Part shown: positions 12,121-23,239 of the stretch, one piece after another
Layout: each line of letters begins with the position of its first letter
Numbering within the stretch: the first letter of the stretch is position 1
Assembly (NCBI GenBank): GCA_022393335.1
Contig: JAJEKB010020949.1
Coordinates: forward strand, 686,462-750,461
DNA: 64,000 nucleotides
Source of the DNA: Macrotrachela quadricornifera
Taxonomy: Eukaryota; Rotifera; Eurotatoria; Philodinida; Philodinidae
Direction: 5' to 3'
The notes under the pieces: model-generated
What the model was told of the DNA's origin: nothing
The model's input: only the letters and a program-made list of their open reading frames with translations
Database searches by the model: none
Program-made: the position numbers and the translations under genes

Positions 12121-12642
12121 GAGATTTTTAGTATCATCTACTATTTTATTAAATTTCTATTTTTATTTCGAACAATAACTTTCTTTTGTTGAATTTTATG
12201 ATCTTTTGATCACATGAAATGCCAGTTTTTTTTATACCAACGAATAACTTAAATCGATCGATTTTATTATAACATATGTAAATAAGCATATATGGAGAGT
12301 TTTCTTTAGTTTTCTTAGTACAGTACAGAAGGTCAGATACTTTTATTTGGTAAACAAGCTGAGTTTGTTTCACTAGTTTTTCATTCCTGTTTGTCCAAAT
12401 GAATTGTATACAGTTGCGCCTATTGGTTGTGTTAAAATTGGTCCTAAAATAATGAATTATATATAGATGTATATTCAATAATATCTGAAGTCTTTGCATG
12501 TATTCATATACCTTGAAACAAAGCAGAACGATATTTAAGTTCACGTGCTTCTTGACATACAGTACATGCAGGACAACATGATGTTCACTTCACCTTTTGC
12601 ACACGTATCGATAGGCAGCTTTTTCTCTTCCTCTCGTATCGA

Positions 12643-12665
12643 GTATACGTGATCATCACGTATAC
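12643..12665. repeat. Near-perfect 11-bp palindrome in the LINE 5' leader
   Basis: GTATACGTGAT is followed by a single C and then ATCACGTATAC, about 60 bp from the 5' end of the element. It could form a hairpin in the transcript or bind a dimeric factor in the internal promoter. Function is not known. Confidence 0.6.
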
Positions 12666-12736
12666 ACAACGTGTATTTGTCACAATTTATTTAATTAATT
12701 CCAATCAAAGAGAATACAAATTACAATTCACATTAA

Positions 12737-14770
12737 ATGGCGTATAGTAATTACGCCAACATGACAAATGAAACAAAAGACCGAATGGTCGAAGGTTCAG
12801 ATATACAAAAAATGATCTCAGAGTATAACTCTGAACATATGATAACAAACAATGTTCGTACACCAAAAAGACATCACGCTGACGAAAATGGACCATCCAA
12901 CAATGATGAACAAAGTATGTTATCCGACGATGATGAAACGGAATTTCAAGTGGTTAACCATCAGCGTAAAAGGTGACAACGCGATAACAAAGACAACAGC
13001 CATCAAGTATACAATGACTTCATGAAGGAGAAGAATGAAGATGTGAACAATATACAACAACAACAATGCACACAGAAGAAAAGAATAACAACTACGTCAC
13101 GCACCTTTGTCAACGGCGAAATGACAGCGATGAATCATCACCTAAAAAGAAGAGGAACAAATTATAAACGAAATGATAATATGAATTACCTTAACCACCA
13201 AAATAGCGAAATCCAACAAAGCAATGACCAAAAGCAGCAGCAACACAACACAGCCAATAATTCACCAAAAATTCATATTTTCAACCATGCTCTTCATTAT
13301 GCAGTAGAACAACATCTACCACCTATTAACATTAAATTTGAACCAAAACTAATTGATCAAAAATATGCTACAAAGCTTATCAAGGAACTATTCTCATTGA
13401 TCGAAGAAAAATTTCGGAAGTTGAACACCAAATATACCAAGCCACTAGGCTTCCAATACTGGTTCATCGATCGTGATGGTAATCTACAATGTTTCACACG
13501 AGAAATTGAATTATTTGTTTTTCTGTGTGACAACCAAAATTATCCTGAAAAGCTAATTAATACAACAATATTTTCGAATCCTCCAAAAAGACTTCCTCCA
13601 CAGCGTTCAGTAATTCTCAAATATGTATCAAAAGACATTGATATCGAAGAGATTAAAATGGAATTATCAGCTAGCTTTCAATCAGTTTTCAATATTGAAG
13701 AAATGAGAGGAACAATTGGTGCCAAAAGTAGACAGATACGTATAGACCTACGTATTCATGAAGAATACACACGTATGTTATATGGAGGAGTTACAGCAAT
13801 TGCGAGACAATTAATTGAAGTATTTGAGTTCCTTGCATCTCCACGTCTACTTATTTGTTCAAAATGCAATTCACCTAGTCACATTAAAAAAGAATGTAAA
13901 AATGATGTCGACATTTGTCAAAGATGTGGCTATAACAGATATCAAGGTGAACACAAGGAATGCAATATCAAATGTCATCATTGTGAAGGCAACCACGAAG
14001 CTACCTCCTACCAATGTCCACTTATTATTAATTATCGAAAAGAACGTATCAACAAACTCAAAAGTAGACCTAATCTATTACCTCGAAATGTACAACTATT
14101 TATACCTACTGAATATCGATCTCAAGGTAAGAATAATCGAATACTTACGAACAATACAGCTGAAGAATATTCATAACGAGAACAACAGCAACACCAACAA
14201 AATATGTATTCTCAACCAAACGATTGGCCTCTCTTGTACAACAACAGCAATTCACCATCAATAAAAACAAAAGCAGCATGGTTTTCTCCACCATCAGCAT
14301 CACTAACTAATAACAATAATAACAACATATGGAATGAAATGATTAAAACACAAAAGGATATAGACTTACTTAAAGAAAAATTCGAGCAACATGAAATTGA
14401 CCTAAATAAAAAATACAATGATTACAAATTTAAACTTGGATCAATACTATCACTTTTATCTGTACAAATTCAACAACAAAATGAAGGACTTAAATCAATA
14501 ATTACAATCTTAAACGACACTGTACCAATAATCAATTTATCACTTGAAATATGTCTAAAAATTTCTACTAAAGAAGCTGCTAATTCAGTTAATGAAAATG
14601 AAAAATTATTATCAGATGCAATCACTCAACAAATACGAACTTCAGTGTCCTTCCTCAATGAACGAAATCAATTCATCTCTAACAAGCACATGCAATTTCT
14701 TGACACCTTCGAAAACAACAAGCAGCTATTACAACGTGGTGTTGAACTTCTTATGTCAACAAATGAGTAA
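12737..14770 (+). pseudogene. LINE ORF1: nucleic-acid-binding protein with zinc knuckles
   Basis: One frame of 678 codons runs from ATG 12737 to TAA 14768-14770, broken by TGA at 12974-12976 and TAA at 14174-14176. The N-terminal third is Gln/Asn-rich and polar. The middle (about residues 200-360) has an RNA-recognition-like segment. It is followed by three Cys/His knuckles around 13855-14010 (CSKCNSPSHIKKEC, CQRCGYNRYQGEHKEC, CHHCEGNHEATSYQC). The C-terminal 190 residues are Asn-rich and then helical, as expected for a trimerising or coiled region. Its stop overlaps the start of ORF2 (ATGAGTAA at 14763-14770). The second LINE at 43-50 kb has a homologous ORF1. The usual role is to package LINE RNA. 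Confidence 0.88.
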
Positions 14771-17745
14771 ACAGTATTTCTTTTTTGCTGATCCTTTAGT
14801 ATCCCCCTCTATCTGTTATTCTTTTTCCGGTCCACCTCATGAAAAACAAATTCTATCTGATATGATAAATGAATGGAATTCTCGTATTTGTATATCTGAT
14901 CTTTCAAAAAAATGGAAAAAAGAGCGTCCTCTTCAAAACAATACGAAATTAAATTTACTAATTCTTTTGTTCAATGTCGAATGTCTGAACACTCATATTG
15001 CTGATGTTGATATGTTGGTAGCTATGCATAAACCGCACATGTGTATTCTTACTGGTGTAGGAACAGCGACAAAGAGCCTTCCCACCTTTCCTGAATATAC
15101 AGGAATAGCACAAGCTGGCACCAACGCTTTTGGAGGAGTGGCTATTTTCTATCAAAAATTTCTAAAATGCAAAGTTATTGGCAAAGATCTGAACTTTCTA
15201 CTAACAGAAGTCGAAACATCCAACGAGTCTGTACTTATTGGAGCAGTATACGTTCCTCCTGGCTCGCTACCACCATTTCAACTTTTCAACAAATGCAGAA
15301 ATAAACCGTTTTATATTCTGGGAGATTTTAACGCTGAACACACGACGTGGAATTGGGATAAAAATAACACAAGTGGAATACATTTATTCGAATGGCTAGA
15401 AGCAACTGGTAACGAGTTAATCATTCCCAACAAAGCAACATCCAACAGATCCAACTGAATAATTGATTTTGGAATTACGCACGACGCAGTAGGATGGAAT
15501 ACCGAAGTGTTAGAAGAAGCTACATCTGATCACTGGCCTATTCTTTTTCAATCTCCTCTCACCGTCGACGACTCACTGCTCTTCAGGAAAACCGACTGGT
15601 CAATATTTACTTTTTTTCTCTCAAATATTTTTCAATATTGGAACTCGCTCGTCTACAATCTCGATACTGAAACGTTCTTCACTCCTTTTCTCGTCCTTCT
15701 TAAATGCATTACATAAAAGATGCAGTACATACAAAACAATTGACAAATTTAGACCTCCGTGGCCTCCATACCTTGTTCTATTGGCTCGAACAGTAAACAA
15801 ATATAGACGTGCATATCGTATATCTCGTATCGATTACAATCTAAAAAGATTCCAATCATGGAAAGAAATATTCGATTGTGAAAGATCAACTTACATGCAA
15901 AAGAAGAGAGAAAATAAAAGTATATGGCTTTCAGAAGGACAAAACATATGGAAAAATGTAAAACCAGTTTTTCGACCATTTACTCCTCCATTTAGAGGAT
16001 TAAGTACCAACAATGGAATAATAACAAATGAAAAGAAGACTGTTGATCTACTAGCTGACTATTATGAGCAACATTTTGAACGTCCAAAACATGATGGGAA
16101 TAATGAATCGCATATAAACGCGACAAATATATTCAATAATTTATCTTACTTACCAGCTGTTCCACTTGAACCAATAACGTATGTTGAAGTCATGCGTGAA
16201 TGGAGGAAATTGTTACCTAAAAAATCAAGTGATAGTATTGGCACCTCGGCGTTTATTCTTAAAAATCTACCTATTGAATATCTTACAATTATAACTGTAT
16301 TTTCTAACAAATGCGCAACGAATGGTTCTTTTTTTGCCGCGGGTAAAATCACAAAAACGATTTGCTTATCTAAAGATGGATTGTATCCTACCGAAAACAA
16401 ACTAAGACCGATCTCATTGCTTCCCAGAATTGCCAAGTGGTTCGAACGGATCATTCATAACAGAATCCTTGAATGGTGCAACAGACAAAACATCAAAGTT
16501 GACGAACAAAGTGGTTTTATGAAAGGAAGAAGGCTGCAAACACGCATTTTATCGCTAATTGAAAATCTCAGACTAACTATAGCAGCCTGCAATCGACCTG
16601 CTCTAACAATCTTTGTTGATTTCCTATCAGCGTTTGACCGCATGTGGTATCCTGCGCTCATAAAAAATCTGAGTGACCTTGAAATGCCTCTACTTCTACT
16701 AAAATGGATCCATTCTTAAATACAAAATCGTTATCTGTATATATCTTTTGGTGAAGCTAAATCAAGGATCATCAAAATGAATGATGGTGCACCACAAGGA
16801 TCTGTTCTCGCAGCAACACTTTTTAGATTGCATATACACTTTCTCCCCTCATATTTCTCTGATCTTGCTACTCATTTGTTTGCTGATGATCTAGCAATTG
16901 TTATATATGGTTCTCTCGAAAAGCGTTTCTCACTGAACATCGAAGAAATTGAAAAAAAGGCGAATGTGGCGATGAAACAACTGGAAAAATTCTCAAACCA
17001 GCTTCTACTTCCAGTAAATGTTGCGAAAACGAAGGCTTTCCTAGTTCACGGTGTCGTCTCGCCTTCATATCCTACCATTTGGTATAGAAATTAGAACATC
17101 GAATACGTCAAAATGTTCAAGTATTTAGGTGTATATATATCAACTAAAATAGGATGGGGAGTTTTTATCAATGAACGTATCAGAAAAATAAGAAAAAATT
17201 ATAAAGCACTTCGCATTGTTTTACGCACGATACCATCAAATCTTATTAAGTTGCGAAGAAAAATCTTTCTTGCATATGCACTTCCACACTTCTGCTGACT
17301 TTTTTCTTGTTGGTTCTATTTTACAGATGCACAAAAGAGGCGAATTGAACATGTCTTTAACTCGGGATTACGAATCGTGTATGTTCTAAGTGGTTGGGAC
17401 GATATATCAACATTAGTATTCACCACAGAAAGAAGTTTGCTTGATTATATTTATTCATATTGGCTGCGACTGAATCATCACCTATTGAGAGCATCAGAAG
17501 CACTGGACTTCCAGCAGTCCTGGAAAGCATACGAAATTGTAACATCAAATGATAAATCATGGTATAAATCAATGGGTTTTCGAAAGAACAGTATATTTCC
17601 AAATAGACTGTCGAAACGTGCAAGACACACACTAGTTGATTGGAAACTATTTGAAGAAATACAAAAAGAGCAATATAAATTTTTTGTAAATGACACGCAT
17701 TACCTTAACATGTTAATTTATAAATTCTATGTTGAGCCACCATAA
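14763..17745 (+). pseudogene. LINE ORF2: endonuclease/reverse transcriptase polyprotein
   Basis: It starts at ATG 14763 inside the ORF1 stop region. The exonuclease-endonuclease-phosphatase domain spans about 14960-15580, with GAVYVPPGS, ILGDFNAEHTTWNW and SDHWPI carrying the expected acidic and His residues. The reverse transcriptase follows (RPISLLPRIAKWFERI, FVDFLSAFDRMWYP, GAPQGSVLA, and LFADDLAIV with the catalytic FADD). A C-terminal region ends in VEPP. Lesions: TGA near 15456, a one-base frameshift near 15705, TAA near 16717, TAG near 17092 and TGA near 17297. All catalytic motifs are still readable, so the copy decayed by scattered point changes. Comparison with the second LINE identifies the ancestral residue at several stops. 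Confidence 0.9.
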
Positions 17746-18439
17746 TATTTAATTTTTTGGTCGTCATTGGCACTCGAACAGAATAATTCATAAGAGCATA
17801 AACCTATATAACAAAAAAAAAGAAGATATACATATACAAATACATTCCACCATTTATCATCAGTCTGTAACTCTCTTTCTCCTCCTTCTTCTAGTTAATA
17901 GTAATACCGTTTTCCTCCTTCTGTATAATATTGTAAATGATGGAGCTACATGTCGAACTGAACATACATATAAACTGTGAATGTACTAAATGTATTTTTT
18001 TTTCTTTTCTTTCTCTCCTTCTGACTTATATACTACTGTGTCAAAATATCTACGTCCATATCCTACATGTAAATTAAATAGATGTGTTGTAAACTAGTCT
18101 TCTTCGCTTTTTATTTGATCTGTACTTTCTTTCCTTTTTCTCCTTGTGAACCTATAATGGCACAATAAAGTAAATGGGAAAAAAAAGGACAACATGATGT
18201 TACTAAACAATCATTACAATCTTCTTGGAGACCAAAACGATCACGTAAAGCTTTTCGTTTGCCCATGTGTGTCATGGAACATAAACCCCATCCAGATAGA
18301 AGATACCATAAACAACAAGCATTACAACAAATACTTCCATCAATTTTTTCGACATTTTCTCCATATAAATATGATGTACACCAAAAACCATAACAACAAA
18401 TACCACAATCATTAAAACAATCGAAAAGTCCACCTAAGA

Positions 18440-19860
18440 ATATTTATTATTTACATTTTTGAAATAAATTTCACAACTTACTACTCCAAATATTCATCAC
18501 TTTTGGTTGTCTAAAAATAATAAAAGTAATATGATATTTGATACAGTTTCAATACCAACATGCTTGTAGGATTGCTTTAAATAATTAGATTTCTTATCAA
18601 TTTTTCTGTGTTGATTGTGTTAGAATTGTATTTCATACTAGTGGTGCAATAACAGAATAATCAACAATTGATAAGTCTTTTTTATAAGTAATGTTATTCT
18701 AATTAATAAAAGCAAATAGAACTCTTGATAACATCATATTTATAATTATTGTTTTATAGAAATTTTTAACTAATAAGATAAATTAAAAAAGTTTATATGA
18801 ATCGAATTTTTCTCAGTTAATTCATATGTCTATAATGTTGGTATGTGTTGCAACAGACTATAAAATATTTACTTTCTTATGTGTAAGAACGGCGGAAGGC
18901 AAGGAGAAGCCACCGCTGTACACTCCCGAATACACCATGATTAACATCAAGATTTCCAACAGAATGGAATTTCCAAGCTTAGCTTTCTACTTAGGGTATA
19001 CCAAGAGTAGTGAGAGTAACACGTTAATACTGTATATTAAGCTTTAAGGAATTTTCTTTCTATATAGTCTTGATGAAAAAAAAATGCTCTATTTTTCTAT
19101 GCTATTTGATTATACATCAACTAATGTGATGATAATCAAATTTTGATAATGCAAAGATATCATCAACTGTACACCTGCTTCTTCGTTCCAATCTCATATA
19201 ACTAATCTGTCCTCTAAGACTACACTGTTATATTATTGAGTCCAGTGTACTATTATCCTGATTTCGACCTTGTGGAAGGGTGTCATTAGATATTTTTGAC
19301 TCTGCGATAGTTGTTCAAAACGATTCAACAAAGATTGAAGAATCACAACCAAGATAGTGGAGGAGGGCACAGGCTACCTCTGATGATCTTGAGTGTGCGT
19401 AAGGTGTGCTGCTCTTTTTCTCTGCTAAGGCAAAGTATGCTGTTAAAGTAGTGTGAATTCTAGTGAGATATTGGTTCTCGAGCAAACTGGTGGTGTAGAT
19501 ATAGAAATAGTTGATGAGCGTAACTTGCGCGGGATAATGGATTCCTTTTTTTAGACTCCTTATACCGACCACATTGCTAAAAAGATCGCGTGTTTTGTTT
19601 TCATTTAGAATTCAGAAAGAATTAAAAAATACCATAGAATCAACTCAAAACCCAACATATATCATTTTCACATTCACGATATCAGTATCTTATTTCAATA
19701 AGAAATGGCAATATATATATTTTATCATCGTTTTAAGCAGTAATTGCTCTAGCCCATGTGATGAGATATGACTAGTATGTAAGTTTGCCTTGCTCAGTCT
19801 CTATTTTAGTTTACTTATGGGAGGTAAAAATCTTTATTGTTTTTCTGCATTACGGTAGAA
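18440..19860. other. Mostly non-coding; one GC-richer coding-like patch at 18885-19000
   Basis: The stretch is AT-rich apart from a plus-strand patch at about 18885-19000 whose codons favour G/C at third positions (GGC AAG GAG AAG CCA CCG CTG TAC). It reads KEKPPLYTPEYTMINIKIS. The spacing vaguely recalls the start of mitochondrial ribosomal protein L48-like domains, but the match is too weak to name. No intron or start supports a gene model. The first exon of the PLAC8 gene should lie here on the minus strand, but I could not find it. Confidence 0.3.
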
Positions 19861-19871
19861 AAGCATAAAAA

Positions 19872-20069
19872 ATGTTAGAAGAAGCTAATAAAATCCATCC
19901 AAAGATTAAATTAACATATACAATAGCCAAAACTGGTCCATTTCTTGATCTTCTTATCACCAATAATAGTGGTATACTTTCCTCATCAGTCTATCACAAA
20001 CCTGGTACTCGATGGCTTCATGGGTGCTCTTTTAAGTCTACCCTCTTCGAATCGGAAAAAAAGGTATAG
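19872..20069 (+). pseudogene. Reverse-transcriptase C-terminal fragment
   Basis: The 65-codon frame contains EEANKIHPKIKLTYTI, FLDLLITNNSGILSSSVYHKP and TRWLHG. Phrases of the type FLDLLI...SVYHKPT are typical of the region just after the catalytic motif in Penelope-like and related reverse transcriptases. Nothing else of the element is present on either side. Short orphan fragment, no function expected. Confidence 0.5.
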
Positions 20070-20159
20070 TGAACTTCTTCTCGTTTTATTTGGACGCGAC
20101 ACAGTCTCGCAAGCTGATTTTCACAAAAAATGAAACAAGTATCGAACCGCTAGAAAACA

Positions 20160-20821
20160 TTATTTTTTATGGTTCCCGTCGCAGTTACACAGAACATGAT
20201 CATCACCAGCATAATAAGTATAGATACGATCGTCATCAAGATTACGATCATGATCACGAGGATCATCATAAAAAGAACCACCACGAGTATTACCACGAGG
20301 GCGACGACGAGAAGTAAAATTAATAAGAGTAGTAGAAGGAGTAAGGCAAGTGGCATTAGTACGCTTCCGAAATTTACGGTCTGCATCGGGAACTCTATTA
20401 TGATACCAATCACAACAATTATCACATTGTTCACAAGCATGTCCACCACAACGAAGTACCTTTTGAGACTTTGCTGCGATGGTTTCTTGATCGTCTAAAT
20501 GGAAATTTCAATATCTGATGTTAACTTAAAAATAAACCTATTTGAAGCGTGAAACGATGGAAAGTTTTCATGAGAGTTTGATCCGTAGGATTAGATGGAC
20601 GCTTATCGAATCCTTCTTGAATGACTTGAGAAAAATGAGCATAACTATCTAATTCAACACACATATATTTCTGCAGTTAAAGTAGGAAGATTGATCCAAT
20701 TTCATGAATTTATTGCTATTTTGATGAATGTATCTTTATTATACATATCTGGCACAGGATGATTTAAATAATACATAATCGAATTTTCCCTGTCTGACAC
20801 TCTTCCTTTAGATAAAGCCAT
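20160..20821 (-). pseudogene. Unrecognised Cys-rich protein gene remnant, at least two exons
   Basis: The last exon (20494-20160) reads DQETIAAKSQKVLRCGGHAC, then EQCDNCCDWYHNRVPDADRK. It ends in an Arg/Gly- and Asp-rich tail with CNCDGNHKK and TAA at 20160-20162. A clean GT-AG intron (20537-20495) joins it to ELDSYAHFSQVIQEGFDK, then RPSNPTDQTLMKTFHRFTLQI. Further upstream, ATG 20821 starts MALSKGRVSDRENSIMYYLN, but this needs about two one-base shifts near 20650-20710 to connect. The Cys pattern CGGHxCxxCxxCCxW resembles a small zinc-binding module. I do not recognise the family. The frame breaks suggest a decayed copy or assembly errors. The plus-strand low-complexity reading of the same DNA (His/Asp runs) is a shadow. 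Confidence 0.5.
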
Positions 20822-21002
20822 ATTTATACTGTATCGATCAACTAAAATGAGTAATACAACGTCACATCGAATATCTTCCTTCTTAACTTGATCATTCAAT
20901 ACTTGAATAACATTTATCTACTCTTATGAAAGGAGTTAAAGTCATTTACGAGCAGAACAACAATTGTACAAGCTAGCTTTTGATGGATGAGAAGAATTAA
21001 AT

Positions 21003-21874
21003 TTACCAACATCGACAAAAGTTTTTGTTCAACAAGATTTTCATTTGTCACTTGTGGCAGTGAATCGATTATTACGATTTCTATGAACAATATTAGTGAA
21101 TGTATGTGTTTGCGAGAGAAGTTTTTCTTCGTTAAGAAGAATAAAAATGTATGTGAGAAATACAACTGGTCAAGAAAGATTAATATGTTTAGCATTAACA
21201 AATATCATTATTCGTTTGTTATTTCTCTTCCTCTTTTAGTTTATAAAAGTAATTAATTAATTAATTAATTTGATTTAATAAATATAGTGAAATGTTTATT
21301 GAAATTTATTTATCAATTGATTACAATTATATAAAGGGATAAAGACGTTTCAGAAGTATTCTTCATCTTTTCCTTTCTTCAGTTATACGTTTGTTCGAAT
21401 CTGTTTGAATTTCTGTGGTGAATCTGCCTAGTCATTTTCAATTAAAGTAGTGGAACGGAGGCAAGACGGTAATACTGGACGATCAAATGTTATTATTCTT
21501 CGTTCCACTACTTTAATTGAAAATGATTAGGCAGATTCACCAAAGAAATTCAAACAGATTCGAACAAACGTATAACTGAAGAAAGGAAAAGATGAAGAAT
21601 ACTTCTGAAACGTCTTTATCCTTTATAATTGTAATCAATTGATAAATAAATTTCAATAAACATTTCACTATATTTATTAAATCAAATTAATTAATTAATT
21701 AATTACTTTTATAAACTAAAAGAGGAAGAGAAATAACAAACGAATAATTTTAATGACCTTCCTGACAATAAACAATTAACAAATATCGAAAAAGATTTTC
21801 AAATTGATATCGATGCAATTGTAGCTGATTTTGTGCCGAAAAAAGATAAAAGAAAAAGAATATTTTCAAAATAA
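21003..21874 (+). pseudogene. hAT transposase C-terminal dimerisation domain, split by a hairpin insertion
   Basis: From 21105 the frame reads CVCERSFSSLRRIKMYVRN, then TTGQERLICLALTNI. After the inserted element it continues EKDFQIDIDAIVADF, then a basic PKKDKRKR tail and TAA at 21872-21874. ERSFSxLRRIK...QERLxxLALxxIE is the hallmark of the hAT C-terminal dimerisation domain (also found in ZMYM/THAP-type domesticated proteins). Just upstream, LVAVNRLLRFL with an in-frame TGA fits the preceding helix. The catalytic part is missing. Deleting 21207-21787 joins the frame exactly. Confidence 0.75.
21207..21774. mobile_element. 568-bp hairpin element flanked by a 13-bp direct repeat
   Basis: ATTAACAAATATC is present at 21194-21206 and 21775-21787. 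Between them, two arms of about 255 bp are near-perfect inverted copies (for example TAATTAATTAATTAATT at 21252 and again at 21686) around a short centre near 21465-21510. The right side has about 25 extra bases beyond the palindrome. The arms show scattered differences, so this is not a simple assembly fold-back. A transcript would form long double-stranded RNA. The superfamily is unknown. Confidence 0.7.
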
Positions 21875-21879
21875 ATAAA

Positions 21880-22388
21880 ATAATTAAATATACTCCTCGA
21901 ACAAGAATTCATTTTTTCTATCAATATCAATAATACTCATTTACTAACACTTGACAGCGTTGGGGGGATAAAAATGACCTAGCGCTACCTTTGGTCGTGT
22001 GTATCGTACTTTTGTGATACTACATACAAATCAGCAAATATTCCATGTTGTTAAGGCTACATATTTTCATATGGAAATTCAAATGCGCATGCAGACATCG
22101 TTTCAAAGTTCTTTTTAATTCTACGCTTTCCAGTAAAGATATCTGCTTGAGGTACTGAAATGATATTTTCAGTTTTTTTTTATTGATTGTCAGCTTCGTC
22201 TAACAGTAGTTCACTTTTTAGTCGAATTTTGTAATCGTTGGAAAAAAGAAATAGACTAAAAATGTAGCTGTAGCGATATTTATTTTAAAACCTAAAAAAA
22301 TTTGTTAGAGATTTACTGAAAGCTTACTCAAACCAGATTCTTATAAATACGAGAAGGTTTCTTCAAAAGCTTAATCTATAAAAAAAAA
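21880..22388. other. No gene seen
   Basis: AT-rich sequence. No open frame of note and no repeat recognised. Confidence 0.5.
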
Positions 22389-22390
22389 AG

Positions 22391-23236
22391 TAGAAAGAAG
22401 AAGTTACGATTTGTACAGAAATCGGCCCCAATGTATTTTAATAACTCGCTTGGATAAAAATAAAGGCATTGAAGTATGGAAACCATATCTTGTATTCTTT
22501 TTAAAATGATTTCAGTAGATGTTTACAAGGTTGGGATCCGATTACAGTGCCATTTTTCTATGTGTAATAGGGAGACCGTCTGAGCGTCAAACTTCAGACT
22601 TATTTCTTGAAAAATGTACTTAATACTTAATGCAAACTAAGTAAACTATACACCAGTAAATAGGTCGTGAAAAATACTTCAAAAACTCATATAACGATCA
22701 TTTATCAAAGAAGTAAAAGAAATAAATTCCTACTCAGATACTTGATGAATAGCTTCAAATGACTCGACTACTATCAAATGTAAACTGTGCTGTATCCTGA
22801 GTTATAGTTTGCTCACTCTGGATTTAAAACCAATCACTAGAGTTTTTCACAGGCTACAAAAATATATGTAGTTTATTTGGAAAAAAAAGCTGCCTTCATG
22901 TTTGGGTGTGAGACACTTTTGTCCAGTTAAGCAAAAACAGCTAGTTTTGAACAAATATTCAGCGATTTCAATCATAGTAGTTAGTCTTTCCGTTCAAACA
23001 AGTTTCATATTCTGAATCAGCACGAAAAACTATAATTTGACACTCAGAAGGTCTCCCATTATACATAGAGAAATGGCAATGTAATCGGGTCCCAACCTTG
23101 TAAATACCTACTGAAATCATTGAAAAAAAAATACAACGTATGGTTTTTTAACTCAACGCCTTTATTTTTATCCAAGCGAGTTATTGAAATGCATTGGGAC
23201 CGATTTCTGTACAAACCATGACCTCTTCTTTCTCTC
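22391..23236. repeat. Inverted-repeat (foldback) element, ~200-bp arms
   Basis: The left arm (about 22391-22597) contains GTACAGAAATCGG, AACTCGCTTGGATAAAAATA, CAAGGTTGGGA and GGGAGACC. The right arm (about 23036-23236) holds the same words inverted (GGTCTCCCATTATACATAG, CCCAACCTTG, TTTTTATCCAAGCGAGTTAT, CCGATTTCTGTACA). About 440 bp of unrelated sequence separates the arms. No coding capacity and no clear target duplication. Confidence 0.7.
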
Positions 23237-23239
23237 GAG

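Larger units (their letters stand above)
12586..18186 (+). mobile_element. LINE-1 of window: full-length non-LTR retrotransposon with 15-bp TSD
   Basis: GGACAACATGATGTT occurs at 12571-12585 and 18187-18201. Between them lie a 5' leader, ORF1 with zinc knuckles, ORF2 with apurinic-type endonuclease and reverse transcriptase, a 3' UTR, and a terminal A-run (18178-18186) preceded by GGCACAATAAAG. The exact duplication and complete structure indicate target-primed insertion of a full 5601-bp copy. ORF architecture and the GDFN...W / SDHWPI endonuclease place it among the Jockey/CR1/I-type LINEs. I cannot assign the clade. Several stop codons have accumulated since insertion. Confidence 0.92.
12373..18433 (-). 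pseudogene. PLAC8-domain protein gene, coding exon split by a LINE
   Basis: The minus-strand exon starts at 18433 after a CTTAG acceptor and encodes a Cys-rich PLAC8 domain: LFDCFNDCGICCYGFWC, CCNACCLWYLLSGWGLC, then RDRFGLQEDCNDCLVTSCC. It runs into the 15-bp target repeat (18201-18187) where the LINE is inserted. It resumes at 12585 with PACTVCQEARELKYR and ends at 12512 before a GT donor. The last exon (12443-12373) encodes GPILTQPIGATVYNSFGQ and a TAG stop. With the LINE and one 15-bp copy removed, the split exon is 306 nt and its phase fits the last exon exactly. PLAC8 proteins are small Cys-rich, membrane-associated proteins (cornifelin and plant cell-number-regulator relatives). The first exon upstream of 18433 was not identified. 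The insertion should abolish this copy. Confidence 0.88.

Noticed and set aside
18885..19047. Mitochondrial ribosomal protein L48 exon
   Set aside because: Only a loose spacing resemblance over about 20 residues; not enough to name.
20069..20498. Open frames rich in His/Asp, Thr/Ile and poly-Leu around 20150-20498
   Set aside because: They are alternative frames of the minus-strand Cys-rich exon, which has an intron and a better coding pattern.
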